This document shows, in pieces, positions 8,830 through 21,186 of a stretch of 64,000 bases of DNA (within the stretch, counting starts at the first letter, position 1; every line of letters begins with the position of its first letter). Under the pieces are notes generated by a model, which worked only from the letters and a program-made list of their open reading frames with translations, made no database searches and was not told the DNA's origin. The translations under genes and the position numbers were made by a program. The stretch spans positions 124,001 through 188,000 of the forward strand of contig NZ_QGGV01000006.1 of assembly GCF_003148765.1 (NCBI RefSeq), in the 5' to 3' direction. This DNA is from Silicimonas algicola. GTDB taxonomy: Bacteria > Pseudomonadota > Alphaproteobacteria > Rhodobacterales > Rhodobacteraceae.

Positions 8830-9599
8830 GCGGCGAAGAACAGTTCGGTGAGGATGAAGTTGGCGGCGAGGATCAGCACGCTTGCCGCGACAACGGCTGT
8901 CTTGGTGGCGCTGCCGACGCCCTGCGCGCCGCGGGCGGACTGCATCCCGTAGTAGCACCCCATCAGCGCCGCGAGAAAGCCGAAGACGGCGCCTTTCGTC
9001 ATGGACGACACGATGTCGAGCGGTTCGAGGAAGTCGATGGTGTTGCGCAGGTAGGTCGAGGCGTTGAAGCCGAGGCGGTTCACGCCGACGACGTAGCCGC
9101 CGAAGATGCCGATGACGTCGCCCACGGCCACGAGCAGCGGCATGACGAGCGTCGCGGCGAGGACGCGCGGCAAGGTCAGGTACTTCATCGGGTGCGTCGA
9201 CAGGGTGACGAGGGCGTCGATCTGCTCGGTCACCTTCATCGTGGCGATCTCGGCGGCGATGGACGAGGTGACGCGGGCGGCGATCATCAGGCCGACGAGG
9301 ACGGGACCAAGCTCGCGCACCATGCCGATGGCGACGATCTGGGGCACCACCGCCTCGGCCGAGAAGCGCGCGCCACCAGCGTAGATCTGAAGCGCCAGCG
9401 CGCCACCGGTGAAAATGGTCGTCAGCCCGACGACGGGGAGGGAGAAGTAGCCGATCTGGAGCAGCGCGTGTCCGAACTCTCGGGGATACCAGGGTGGCCG
9501 AAACAGGTGCGAGACGGTCTCGATCCCGAAAAGCGCCGTGCGACCGATGGCGGCGAGAAGCGCCAGCACCGCCCGTCCGACGGCGGCGAGAAGGCTCAT
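8826..9599 (-). CDS. mlaE: Phospholipid-transport ABC permease, MlaE family
   Basis: A 257-residue permease with about five or six membrane segments and the MlaE/YrbE hallmarks: an N-terminal amphipathic region, [17 protein letters not shown], and the central REIGP-like block [17 protein letters not shown] followed by [14 protein letters not shown]. Length fits the family (about 255-265). It overlaps alr upstream and mlaF downstream by 4 bases each, so alr-mlaE-mlaF is a tightly coupled minus-strand operon. Confidence 0.87.
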   Translation of the reverse strand: MSLLAAVGRAVLALLAAIGRTALFGIETVSHLFRPPWYPREFGHALLQIGYFSLPVVGLTTIFTGGALALQIYAGGARFSAEAVVPQIVAIGMVRELGPVLVGLMIAARVTSSIAAEIATMKVTEQIDALVTLSTHPMKYLTLPRVLAATLVMPLLVAVGDVIGIFGGYVVGVNRLGFNASTYLRNTIDFLEPLDIVSSMTKGAVFGFLAALMGCYYGMQSARGAQGVGSATKTAVVAASVLILAANFILTELFFAA

Positions 9600-10642
9600 G
9601 CGGCGCCCTCGTAGTGGCGGGCATAGCGGTGGCCGAGCGAGGTCAGGATCTCGTAGCCGATGGTGCCCGCTGCATCGGCCAGGTCGTCGACCGATTGGTG
9701 CGGGCCGAGGATATCGAGCGTCTCGGGGATCTCCTCGAGGTGGGTCACGTCGACGGTAATGAGGTCCATCGACACGCGCCCCACGATGGGGCAGGGGACG
9801 TCGCCCGCCCAGACCCGACCGTTGGATCCCAAGCCGCGGATCAGCCCGTCGGCATAGCCGGCCGAGATGGTGGCGATGCAGCTTTCGACATTGGCGGTCC
9901 AGGTGTTGCCGTACCCCACGGTCTCGAAGGGCCGCACGATGCGGGTCTGCACGATCGGAGCGGAGAGGGCGACGACGGGCGTCGCATCATCGAAAGGCCG
10001 ACCGCCATAAAGGCCGATGCCGGGGCGCACGAGATCGAAGTGGTATTCGGTTCCGAGGAGGATGCCGCCCGTCGCGGCGAGCGACCGGCGATGCGCGATG
10101 CCGTCCGTCATGGTGCGGAAGCTGTGAAGCTGCTGCGCGTTCATCGGATGGTCTGGTTCGTCGGCGCAGGCGAGGTGGCTCATCACGAGGCGCGGCCCTG
10201 CATCCATCAACTCGGACTTGAGCGCGTCCCAATCGCCGCGCTCCATCCCCAGGCGGTTCATCCCGGTGTCGAGCTGGACGCCGAAGGGGTGACCGGGAGC
10301 GGACTGGAAGTGCCGAGCGACCTGCTCGGGCGCGTTGAGCATCGGGATCAGTCGGTGCTGTTGCAGAAGGTCGGTGTCGCCGTGCATGTGGCCGGAAAAG
10401 ACATGGATGTCGGCGTCCGTCCCGACTGCCCGCCGGATGATGACCCCTTCCGAGGCGACGGCGACGAAGAAGCTTCGTACACCTGAGGCATGGAGCTTGC
10501 GCGCCACGTCCGTCGCACCCGTGCCATAGCCGTCGGCCTTGACGGCCGCTCCGGTCTCGACATGGGGCTGGGACAGGGCATCGAGGGCGCGCCAGTTGGC
10601 GGCGACGGCATCGAGATCGACGGTGAGATGCGCGGCTCCCAT
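9596..10642 (-). CDS. alr: Alanine racemase
   Basis: Makes D-alanine for peptidoglycan using PLP. The 348-residue protein carries the PLP-lysine motif [12 protein letters not shown] near residue 37 and the catalytic-tyrosine motif ISAGYADG in the C-terminal beta domain. The start at 10642 ([17 protein letters not shown]) matches the usual N-terminus; upstream in-frame sequence is Arg/Ser-rich and probably not translated. It is the first gene of the alr-mlaE-mlaF operon and is divergent from the phosphatase gene at 10782, leaving a 139-bp shared promoter region. Confidence 0.92.
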   Translation of the reverse strand: MGAAHLTVDLDAVAANWRALDALSQPHVETGAAVKADGYGTGATDVARKLHASGVRSFFVAVASEGVIIRRAVGTDADIHVFSGHMHGDTDLLQQHRLIPMLNAPEQVARHFQSAPGHPFGVQLDTGMNRLGMERGDWDALKSELMDAGPRLVMSHLACADEPDHPMNAQQLHSFRTMTDGIAHRRSLAATGGILLGTEYHFDLVRPGIGLYGGRPFDDATPVVALSAPIVQTRIVRPFETVGYGNTWTANVESCIATISAGYADGLIRGLGSNGRVWAGDVPCPIVGRVSMDLITVDVTHLEEIPETLDILGPHQSVDDLADAAGTIGYEILTSLGHRYARHYEGAA

Positions 10643-10781
10643 CCGCGCGGTGTCGGCGAAGGGGCGCGCGGCGTCAAGTCCCCTATGGGGCAGCACGGAG
10701 GACGGAGAAGGATCGAGCGCGGCGGATTTGCGATTGCGCCCGCCCGTCCTGTTGCCTAGCCCTCGGAGCAGGGAGGACGGC

Positions 10782-11423
10782 ATGGGCGAAATCATCCTGG
10801 TGCGTCACGGCCAGGCCAATTCGGGCGCGTTGACCGAGGCCGACTATGACCGGCTGAGCGACCTCGGTCACCGCCAGGCCGCGTGGCTGGGCGAGTGGAT
10901 GCGCGAGAACGACTACGCGTTCGACCATGTCCTGGCCGGCACCATGCGACGGCACCGCGAGACGGCGGCGGCGATGAAGATCGCCCCCGACGAGGACGCG
11001 CGGCTGAACGAGCTGGACTACTACACCCTGAGCCAAAGCCTGCATGACCGAAGCGGCGAGCCCATGCCCACGGGCGACAGCTTCGCCGACCACATGCCCA
11101 AGGTCTTTGCCGCCTGGGCGGCGGCCGAGATCATCGGCGCCGAGACCTACGAGCGGTTCGAGACGCGGGTGGCCGAGCTTCTGACCGAGGCCGCGGTTCC
11201 CGGGCGGCGGCTGCTCTGCATCACCTCGGGCGGCGTCATCGGGATGATGCTGCGCCATGTCCTCGACCTCGACATGATGAAGATGAGCCGGGTCATGCTG
11301 CCGATCTGGAACACCTCTATCCACCGCCTTCACGTCCGCGACGGCGAGACGATCCTCGCCGGATACAACGCCATTCCGCACCTCGAGGCGCCCGAGCGCG
11401 CCGGGTCGCGGAGCTATTACTGA
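10782..11423 (+). CDS. Histidine phosphatase family protein
   Basis: A 213-residue member of the phosphoglycerate mutase-like superfamily. The phospho-acceptor motif [10 protein letters not shown] is at residues 6-15 and the second catalytic histidine region appears as [12 protein letters not shown], where the usual VSHGG is altered (the aligned position is Ser, not His). That change leaves substrate and even activity open. A good ribosome site (GGGAGGA) precedes ATG 10782. It is 10 nt upstream of the GST gene and probably cotranscribed with it. Confidence 0.78.
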   Translation: MGEIILVRHGQANSGALTEADYDRLSDLGHRQAAWLGEWMRENDYAFDHVLAGTMRRHRETAAAMKIAPDEDARLNELDYYTLSQSLHDRSGEPMPTGDSFADHMPKVFAAWAAAEIIGAETYERFETRVAELLTEAAVPGRRLLCITSGGVIGMMLRHVLDLDMMKMSRVMLPIWNTSIHRLHVRDGETILAGYNAIPHLEAPERAGSRSYY

Positions 11424-11433
11424 GGGATTTGCG

Positions 11434-12045
11434 ATGCTGAAACTCTACTGCGCCCCCGTCACCATCTCGACCGCCGTCGTGTGCCTTCTGAACGAGGGCG
11501 CGGAATGGGAGCCGATCCGCGTCGATGTGCGCGGAGGCGAGCAGTCGCGGCCAGAGTATCTTCGGATCAATCCGAAGGGCCGGGTGCCGGTGCTGGTGAC
11601 GCCGGAGGGTCTTCTGACCGAGACGGGCGCCGTCCTCGAATACATCGCCGAGACCGCGCTGCCCGACTTCATGCCGACGGATGCCTTCGGCAAGGCGCGG
11701 GTGCGCGAGGTGATGTTCTACCTCGCCTCGACGATGCACGTGAACCACGCGCACCTGCGCCGCGCGTCCCGGTGGGCCGACGACCCCGCCGCACAGGAGG
11801 CGATGTCGGCCAAGGTGCCCGAGACGATGCGCGCCTCGGCAGCCTACCTCGAGGGCGTCGTCGAGGGGCCGTTTCTTTTCGGCGACCGCCCGACGATCGC
11901 GGATTTCTATCTCTACACGCCGGTCTATTGGCTTGAAGGGGACAAGGTGGATGTCTCGGACTTCCCCAAGCTGGCCGCGTTCAAGGCCGCGATGGAGGGT
12001 CGTGCGTCGGTGAAGAGGGCCTGGGCGGACGGCTTCTATGGCTGA
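11434..12045 (+). CDS. Glutathione S-transferase family protein
   Basis: A 203-residue protein with the thioredoxin-like N-terminal domain (MLKLYCAPVTISTAVV; NPKGRVPVL with the cis-proline; TETGAVLEYIAE with the glutathione-contacting Glu/Thr) and an all-helical C-terminal domain containing TIADFYLY. This is the general GST fold; the substrate is not predictable. The N-terminal Cys at residue 6 and Ser at 12 are candidate catalytic residues. Its last 10 bases overlap the end of the convergent mscS-like gene. Confidence 0.85.
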   Translation: MLKLYCAPVTISTAVVCLLNEGAEWEPIRVDVRGGEQSRPEYLRINPKGRVPVLVTPEGLLTETGAVLEYIAETALPDFMPTDAFGKARVREVMFYLASTMHVNHAHLRRASRWADDPAAQEAMSAKVPETMRASAAYLEGVVEGPFLFGDRPTIADFYLYTPVYWLEGDKVDVSDFPKLAAFKAAMEGRASVKRAWADGFYG

Positions 12046-13358
12046 GCCTCGGACCGCGTGACGGCCAAGCTGTCGTTCAGCACCCTGACCTCGCGCTGAG
12101 GGAAAGGGATCGAGATGCCATTGGCCTTGAAGGTGTCCCAGAGGGCGAGGAAGACGTTGCCCCGGATGTTGGTCAGGCCGTCCGACGGATCTACGATCCA
12201 GAAGCGCAGGATGTAGTTCACCGAGCTGTCTCCGAAGCCGGTGATGTGGCAGACGGGCGGGCGCGAGGAGAGGACGCGGTTGACGCTCGCGGCCGCCTCG
12301 ATCGCCAGTTTCCGCACCTTGTGGGGGTCGTCGTCGTAGCTGGTGCCGAAGTCGATGTCGATGCGGACGAAGTCGTTGGAATGCGACCAGTTCACCACCT
12401 GCCCGGTGATCAGATCCTCGTTCGGGATCAGATACTCCTTGCCGTCCCGCGTGGTGATCGAGACATAGCGCGCGCCAAGGGCGTTGATCCATCCGAAGGT
12501 GTCACCGATCGAGATGACGTCGCCCGGCTTGATCGACTTGTCGAGGAGGATGATGACCCCCGAGACGAGGTTCGAGACCACCTTCTGGAGGCCGAATCCG
12601 AGGCCGACGCCGATGGCGCCGGACAGGACGGCGAGGCCCGTCAGGTCGACCCCGACGAACTTGAGGCCGATGAAGAAGGCCGCGCCGAAGAGGAGGATCT
12701 GGAGGATCTTGACCGCCAGCACCTGCATCGAAGGCGAGATGTCGTCGTTCGCGCGGATGCGGTTCGCCGTGGTCTGGCTGATGAGCCGGGCGAGGGTGAA
12801 GAGGACGGCGATGGCCGCCGCGGCCTGGATCACCGTCAGGATCGAGAGGTGGAAGTCGCCGATGTCGATGGCGAGGCTGTCGAGAAGCCGCGACGCCTCG
12901 TCCGCGACGCCGAGGTAGTAGAGCGTCACGAAGATCCACAGCGCCCAGGACACGATGCGGCGGAGAAGCTCGTTGCGAACAAGGCGCGCCGCCAGACCCA
13001 CGAGGAGGATGGCAATCGCGATGGTGCCCACGAGCTCGAGCAGGAAGCGGCGCGAGGGGAAGGGGTTGATCTCGGCCATGATGCGCGCGGCGATCCACAC
13101 GAAAAGCGTGAAGGCCATGAGGAAAATGCGTCGGCGGATCAGAAGAAGCCAGCGCAGTTGCCACTTCGGCCTGCCTTCGAGCGTGTGCATCCATGCGTTG
13201 AAATGCGGCTTGATCCAGCGCGAGACGCCCCAGGCGAAGGCGATACAGACGACGAGAATCCCGATCTGGTAAAGCCGCGAGGGCTGCAGCAGCAGCCGAC
13301 CCTGGAGCAGGGCCTGGTTCCAGAGGTCGGCGAGCTGCGTCCAGAGATCCGCGTCCAT
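12036..13358 (-). CDS. MscS-family mechanosensitive ion channel
   Basis: A 440-residue inner-membrane channel that releases solutes on hypo-osmotic shock. About five membrane segments occupy residues 25-225; the pore helix reads GAIGVGLGFGLQKVVSNLVSG, and the MscS beta domain follows (DVISIGDTFGWI, then TTRDGKEYLIPNEDL). The longer N-terminal membrane part compared with E. coli MscS (286 residues) places it among the larger MscS homologues. It is convergent with the GST gene and diverges from the DUF3179 gene. Confidence 0.9.
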   Translation of the reverse strand: MDADLWTQLADLWNQALLQGRLLLQPSRLYQIGILVVCIAFAWGVSRWIKPHFNAWMHTLEGRPKWQLRWLLLIRRRIFLMAFTLFVWIAARIMAEINPFPSRRFLLELVGTIAIAILLVGLAARLVRNELLRRIVSWALWIFVTLYYLGVADEASRLLDSLAIDIGDFHLSILTVIQAAAAIAVLFTLARLISQTTANRIRANDDISPSMQVLAVKILQILLFGAAFFIGLKFVGVDLTGLAVLSGAIGVGLGFGLQKVVSNLVSGVIILLDKSIKPGDVISIGDTFGWINALGARYVSITTRDGKEYLIPNEDLITGQVVNWSHSNDFVRIDIDFGTSYDDDPHKVRKLAIEAAASVNRVLSSRPPVCHITGFGDSSVNYILRFWIVDPSDGLTNIRGNVFLALWDTFKANGISIPFPQREVRVLNDSLAVTRSEAQP

Positions 13359-13474
13359 GCCTCAGAATGGCGTCCGGTCGAGGCTGGTGCAAGGCGGGCG
13401 AGGTCTCACCGAGGCGTGACCTCGGCCTTGGTGGGTCCGTGGTATGGGTGACCTCGGGAAGAGGAGGTCCGGGG

Positions 13475-14440
13475 ATGCATCGCCGCGCTGTGCTGTCCTG
13501 TCTTGTTTTTCTGTGTCTGGCGGGAGGTCGAGCCGGTGCCGATCCGGAGTTCTGGAAGTCCGAGTGGCCACGGACGGATTTCGGGCGCACCGCCGTGGAG
13601 AGTTGGGTCGAGATCCAGTCGGGCGGACCGCCGCGGGACGGGATCCCGGCTCTCGACGCGCCGGGCTTCGTGAAAGTCGCGGCAAAGCGGGGGATCGAGG
13701 ATCGGGAGCCGGTGATCGCTCTCGAGGTCGAAGGCGAAACGCCCCGCGCCTATCCCGTGCGCTACCTGATGTGGCACGAGATCGTCAACGACACTGTGGG
13801 TGGGATGCCTGTGGCGGTGACGTTCTGCCCGCTGTGCAATTCCGGCATCGTGTTCGACCGGCGCGTGGGTGGGCGCGTGCTGTCCTTCGGGGTGACGGGG
13901 AAGCTGCGCAATTCGGACATGGTGATGTACGACCGGGAGACCGAAAGCTGGTGGCAGCAGGCCACGGGCGAGGGGATCGTGGGCGAGATGACCGGGCGCG
14001 ACCTGCGGCCCCTGCCGTCGTGGATGGAAAGCTGGGACGAGTTTCGTATGCGAAACCCGGACGCACTGGTGATGGCCGAGCCCGCCTCGGGGCGATCCTA
14101 CGGGCGAAACCCTTATGTTTCCTACGATTCCGCCGCGCGGCCGTTTCTCTATTCGGGGGAGTTGCCGCCGCATGGCATAAACCCCTTGGCCCGCGTGGTT
14201 CGCGTCGGCGAGCGTGCCTGGCCGGTGGAGCGGATCCGGCGCGAGGGTCAGGTGACGGAGGCGGGCGTGACGATCTCGTGGTCTCAGGGTCAGGCGTCGG
14301 CGCTGGACGCGGCGCGGATCGGCGAAGGGCGAGAGGTCGGCACGATCCGGGTGCGGGACGGCTCGGGGGCGGACGTGGCGCATGATGTTCTCTTCGCCTT
14401 CCATGCGTTCTGGCCGGAGGGGCGGTGGATGCTGCGATGA
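13475..14440 (+). CDS. Exported DUF3179 domain protein
   Basis: A 321-residue protein with a signal peptide (MHRRAVLSCLVFLCLAGGRAG, cleavage near residue 23) and the DUF3179 fold, identified by AYPVRYLMWHEIVNDTVGG, then VTFCPLCNSGIVFDR and the later GVTGKLRNSDMVMYD. The CPLCN pair could be redox active or bind metal. The biochemical role of DUF3179 proteins is not established. The start at 13475 is supported by GAGGAGG upstream; the longer in-frame extension would mask the signal peptide. Confidence 0.82.
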   Translation: MHRRAVLSCLVFLCLAGGRAGADPEFWKSEWPRTDFGRTAVESWVEIQSGGPPRDGIPALDAPGFVKVAAKRGIEDREPVIALEVEGETPRAYPVRYLMWHEIVNDTVGGMPVAVTFCPLCNSGIVFDRRVGGRVLSFGVTGKLRNSDMVMYDRETESWWQQATGEGIVGEMTGRDLRPLPSWMESWDEFRMRNPDALVMAEPASGRSYGRNPYVSYDSAARPFLYSGELPPHGINPLARVVRVGERAWPVERIRREGQVTEAGVTISWSQGQASALDAARIGEGREVGTIRVRDGSGADVAHDVLFAFHAFWPEGRWMLR

Positions 14441-14447
14441 GGGCCTT

Positions 14448-14480
14448 CGGTATCGCGTCGGTATCACGTCGGTATTGCGT
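14448..14480 (+). repeat. Three tandem copies of an 11-bp repeat
   Basis: CGGTATCGCGT, CGGTATCACGT and CGGTATTGCGT follow one another without a gap, 8 nt after the DUF3179 stop codon and 51 nt before the lipase start. A fourth copy starts (CGGTGCGGG) and breaks down. The spacing of one helical turn would suit cooperative binding by a regulator, but this is only inferred. Confidence 0.7.
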
Positions 14481-14531
14481 CGGTGCGGGACACGAGCCGA
14501 GACTGTCCTGAAACGGTGACCGGAGGCTGGC

Positions 14532-15706
14532 ATGAGACGATGGCTCGGGGGTGTGGCGGCGGCGCTGACGGTTCTGATCGTGACCGTCTGGATCGTGGCG
14601 CTGCCCTCCCGTCCGGATGGGTTCTACCGCGCGGGTGACGGTGAGCCGGGACCTCCGGGACGCCTGATCGCGGCGGAGGCTTTCACCCGAGGTGTCCCCG
14701 AGGGCGCGCGGGGCTGGCGCATCCTCTACACGACGACGCGGGGCGACGGGTCGCCGGCGGTGGCGAGCGCGGTGATCGTGGCGCCGGAGGGCGCGGAGGG
14801 TCAGGTGCCGGTCGTTGCCTATGCCCACGGCACCACCGGCGTCGCGGCGGGCTGCGCGCCGTCGATGTTCGACAATCCCTTCCCGAACGTGCCGGGCTTT
14901 CCCGCACTTCTCGACGAAGGCTGGGCCTATGTGGCGACGGACTATGTCGGCCTGGGGACAGGGGGCGGGCACCGCTACCTCGACGGACCCGACGCGGCGC
15001 GGGCGGTGCTCGACTCGGTCCGGGCGGCCCGGACCTTGGCCGAAGCGCCCCTTGGCGGCCCCGTGGCGGTCTGGGGCCATTCGCAGGGCGGTCACTCGGC
15101 GCTCTGGACGGCGCAGATTGTGCGCGACTATGCGCCCGACCTCGATCTGGCGGGCGTGGCCGCGATCTCGCCGGCCAGCGACCTGCCCGCGCTTCTGGCG
15201 GCGGCGGGCCATTCGATCTTCGGCACGATCATCCAGGCCTACCTCGTGGCGGGGTACGACCGCGCCTATCCCGACATCGACGCCTGGGGTCACGTCGACT
15301 GGAGGGTGCAGCCGCTCGTCCGCGACATGGCGCGGCGCTGCATCGAGTTTCCCGACATCTGGATGTCCATCGCCGAGGCCGGGCTGATCCCGGAACGGGG
15401 GGTCTTCGCGCGTTTGCCGGGAGAGGGCGCCTTCGGGGACCGGCTGAGGATGAACGTGCCTCGCGGACCCTTTCCGGTGCCGCTTCTTGTCGGTCACGGG
15501 GGGCGCGACGACCTTGTCCTGCCGGAGGTGCAGGACGGCTATGTCGCGAGCCTCTGCGCGGCGGGCGAGGCCGTGGACTATCGGACCTATCCGGAGGAGG
15601 ACCACGTCTCGGTCGTGCAGCCGGTCTCGCCGCTGACCGCCGAGCTGATCGGCTGGACGCGGGCGCGGTTCGCGGGCGAGGCCTTTTCAGGCACCTGCCC
15701 GCCGCC

Positions 15707-15710
<4 letters not shown>
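14532..15710 (+). CDS. Exported secretory-lipase-like alpha/beta hydrolase
   Basis: A 392-residue protein with an N-terminal signal or anchor (residues 4-24) and an alpha/beta hydrolase fold. The oxyanion region is YAHGTTG, the nucleophile elbow is GHSQGGHSA near residue 183, and candidate acid and histidine are in [12 protein letters not shown] and [10 protein letters not shown]. The order and the GHSQGG elbow resemble LIP-type secretory lipases. Substrate is unknown; a lipid or aryl ester is likely. It is convergent with carB, and the two stop codons share one CTAG (15707-15710). Confidence 0.82.
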
Positions 15711-19036
<3,326 letters not shown>

Positions 19037-19071
19037 CGGCCGATCCCCCATAGGTCACGCAAATTGTCGGC

Positions 19072-19099
19072 GTTATAGGGATTGGGGTCCGAGGTGCAA
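19072..19099 (-). promoter_or_regulatory. Candidate housekeeping promoter for carB
   Basis: On the minus strand TTGCAC (19099-19094) and TATAAC (19077-19072) are spaced by 16 nt and lie about 36 nt before the carB start. They overlap the last codons of the upstream GT87-like gene, which would let carB be transcribed independently. Confidence 0.5.
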
Positions 19100-20347
19100 G
19101 GGGCGTTTGGGTGGGAGGGCTGCGACCCACAAGCACAGCGCTCCCAAGGCGCAGACGGCAAGGAACGCGACTTCGTGCCCTCCGGGATGCATGATCGTCA
19201 GTCCCAACGACGGATAGACGTAAGGCGAACGAAGTACGAAGGTCAGAAGGACCTGAAGCGGGACAACACCCCAGGGCGATACGTAGCCATAAAGCGCCGG
19301 CAGAAAGACCAGCGCAGGGATCAGGTGGTATACCCATGTCAGCGGAGACACGACGGCGACTGCGATGATCGCGGCCGGCCAGAAGAAGGGCGCGCGGGTT
19401 CCCCGACGCCACGCCAGCCACGACACGCCGAGCACGACCGTCATCTGCAGCACGACGTCGAAGATCCGCCAGGCGGGCGTCTTCAGCATGACGTGCCACC
19501 CGATCTTCAGCCCCGTCTCTTCGGTGCTGAAGCGAGTCAACTCATCCCAGTACAGGTGCCTCGCGATCATGGGATCGAAGGAATAGTTGGCAAGTGTATA
19601 GAGCACGCTGCCAGAGATGGCGCGAATCTCGTTCAGGAAGGCGGCGTGCATCGGCCATCCGGCGACGGCTATGGAAAGAAGTCCCAGCGCACAGCCCATG
19701 AGCGCGAATGAGGTGAACGCCCGCCGCTCGCCTCCCGCAAGCCAGAAGACGGCGAAAAGCACCGGATAGAGCTTGAGAGAGGCGGCAAGCGCCATTGCTG
19801 CGCCTCCTGCAATGGGGGCGCCACGGGTGGTACGCTCGATCCCGAGGAGAATGAGGAAGCTCACGAGGATCTGAGGCTGATTTTCATCGAGCGCCAACAT
19901 GAAGGGAAGGGTCACGCTCGCGGTCGGCCACGCCAGAAGCAGGTAAAGGCGACGCGGGATGGCGAGCTGCGTGATACGGGGAACGAGGACGACCATTGCG
20001 GCGATCATCGAAAGATTTGCTGCCGCCATGAACAATCCGAAGGACTTGAAGGTCGAAATTGCGACGACCTTGGACATGACCCAGGCCCAGAGCGGGGGAT
20101 AGATGAACGGGTACACCGCCGTTTCCCGTCCTTCCGCGACGACGGTGTCGATCCACGGCTGAGGCGGGCGCATCGTGAAGAGGCCGTCCGACCCCCGGTA
20201 GATCAGTTCGGGCACCGAACCGTCGTTCCAGAAGTTCCCAGCCAACCACAAGGCAAGCAGGTCTGAAGAAGACGGGAACCCAATGCTTGCTACGAGCGTA
20301 GCCGCAATCGCGATCAGGATCGCAACTTCAGAGCGCGTGTAGTCCAT
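19073..20347 (-). CDS. GT87-like polyprenol-sugar dependent membrane glycosyltransferase
   Basis: A 424-residue polytopic protein with roughly ten membrane segments. It fits the DUF2029/GT87 group (GT-C fold), related to mycobacterial alpha-mannosyltransferases: an acidic residue follows the first membrane segment (SSSDLLALWLAG), with FIYPPLWAWV and SLKLYPVLFA later. Members transfer sugars from polyprenyl phosphates to envelope glycans. Donor and acceptor are unknown and no other cell-surface glycan genes lie nearby. It is divergent from the CPBP gene and ends just before the carB promoter. Confidence 0.75.
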   Translation of the reverse strand: MDYTRSEVAILIAIAATLVASIGFPSSSDLLALWLAGNFWNDGSVPELIYRGSDGLFTMRPPQPWIDTVVAEGRETAVYPFIYPPLWAWVMSKVVAISTFKSFGLFMAAANLSMIAAMVVLVPRITQLAIPRRLYLLLAWPTASVTLPFMLALDENQPQILVSFLILLGIERTTRGAPIAGGAAMALAASLKLYPVLFAVFWLAGGERRAFTSFALMGCALGLLSIAVAGWPMHAAFLNEIRAISGSVLYTLANYSFDPMIARHLYWDELTRFSTEETGLKIGWHVMLKTPAWRIFDVVLQMTVVLGVSWLAWRRGTRAPFFWPAAIIAVAVVSPLTWVYHLIPALVFLPALYGYVSPWGVVPLQVLLTFVLRSPYVYPSLGLTIMHPGGHEVAFLAVCALGALCLWVAALPPKRPLHLGPQSL

Positions 20348-20445
20348 GTGCCTGCGAGCCTGCTCTTCTTCCTTGTTCGCGCGCGCAGGTTATGCAGGGT
20401 CGAAGGCGGAACAATGGCCGTGGGCGTGCGAGGAAGGGGCGAGTT

Positions 20446-21114
20446 GTGAAATCGCAACAAGACGGACCGATGTCCCCGCCGATCCGCCTGCATATCGAGT
20501 TCGCCCTGCTATATCTTGCGGCCCCCGCCGTGATGGCGGTCGCGGTGCCTCCGGGGTGGCTGTTTCCGGTGCTGGGCGTCTTCAGTCTTCTCAGTATCGC
20601 CCTTCTTCTCGTCACGCCCAGCTTCCACCTGCTAGAGCTTGTGGAGGGCTGGCGGCGGGTTTCGCTTCGTCTCGTTCTGGGCGTCGCGGTGGTGACGGCG
20701 GGGGTCGGCAGCGCCGTCGTGCTCGCCACGGCGCCTGGCTCCTTCCTGGGCCTCGTCCGTGGCAATCCGGGGCTGATGCTGATGATCGCGGCGCTTTACC
20801 CGCTCGTGTCGGCCTTGCCGCAGGAGCTGGTCTACCGCGCGCTGTTCTTCGGCCGCTATGTCGCGATCCTGCCGCGCGAAGCGGGACCGGCGGTGCTTTT
20901 GAACGCGGCTGTCTTTTCCTTCGCGCATCTGATGTACTGGAGCTGGATCGTCCTGGGGATGACCTTCGCGGGCGGATTGCTCTTTGGCTGGAGCCACAGG
21001 GTCCGCCGCAACTTCCCCGAGGCGGTCGTTGTCCATGCGGTGGCGGGCATCGTCTTGTTCGCCGTGGGGATGGGGGCCTATTTCTACTCGGGCAACGTGC
21101 GCCGCCCGTTCTGA
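20446..21114 (+). CDS. CPBP-family intramembrane protease homologue
   Basis: A 222-residue membrane protein of the CPBP (CAAX protease/bacteriocin-processing) family. Motif 1, usually EExxxR, is QELVYR here; motif 2 is FSFAHLMYW with the metal-ligand-type His; motif 3 is VVHAVAGIVLF. About six membrane segments surround them. The Glu-to-Gln change in motif 1 makes peptidase activity uncertain. The GTG at 20446 is preferred because AGGAAGGGG lies 6 nt before it; the later ATG at 20470 has no ribosome site. It precedes cydA by 72 nt. Confidence 0.75.
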   Translation: MKSQQDGPMSPPIRLHIEFALLYLAAPAVMAVAVPPGWLFPVLGVFSLLSIALLLVTPSFHLLELVEGWRRVSLRLVLGVAVVTAGVGSAVVLATAPGSFLGLVRGNPGLMLMIAALYPLVSALPQELVYRALFFGRYVAILPREAGPAVLLNAAVFSFAHLMYWSWIVLGMTFAGGLLFGWSHRVRRNFPEAVVVHAVAGIVLFAVGMGAYFYSGNVRRPF

Positions 21115-21186
21115 CCTGCGACAGCGCGTCCGGTGGCGGCGCGCGCAAAGGCGCCTACCTTCTGTTCCAACCAACAGGGGTCGCCC

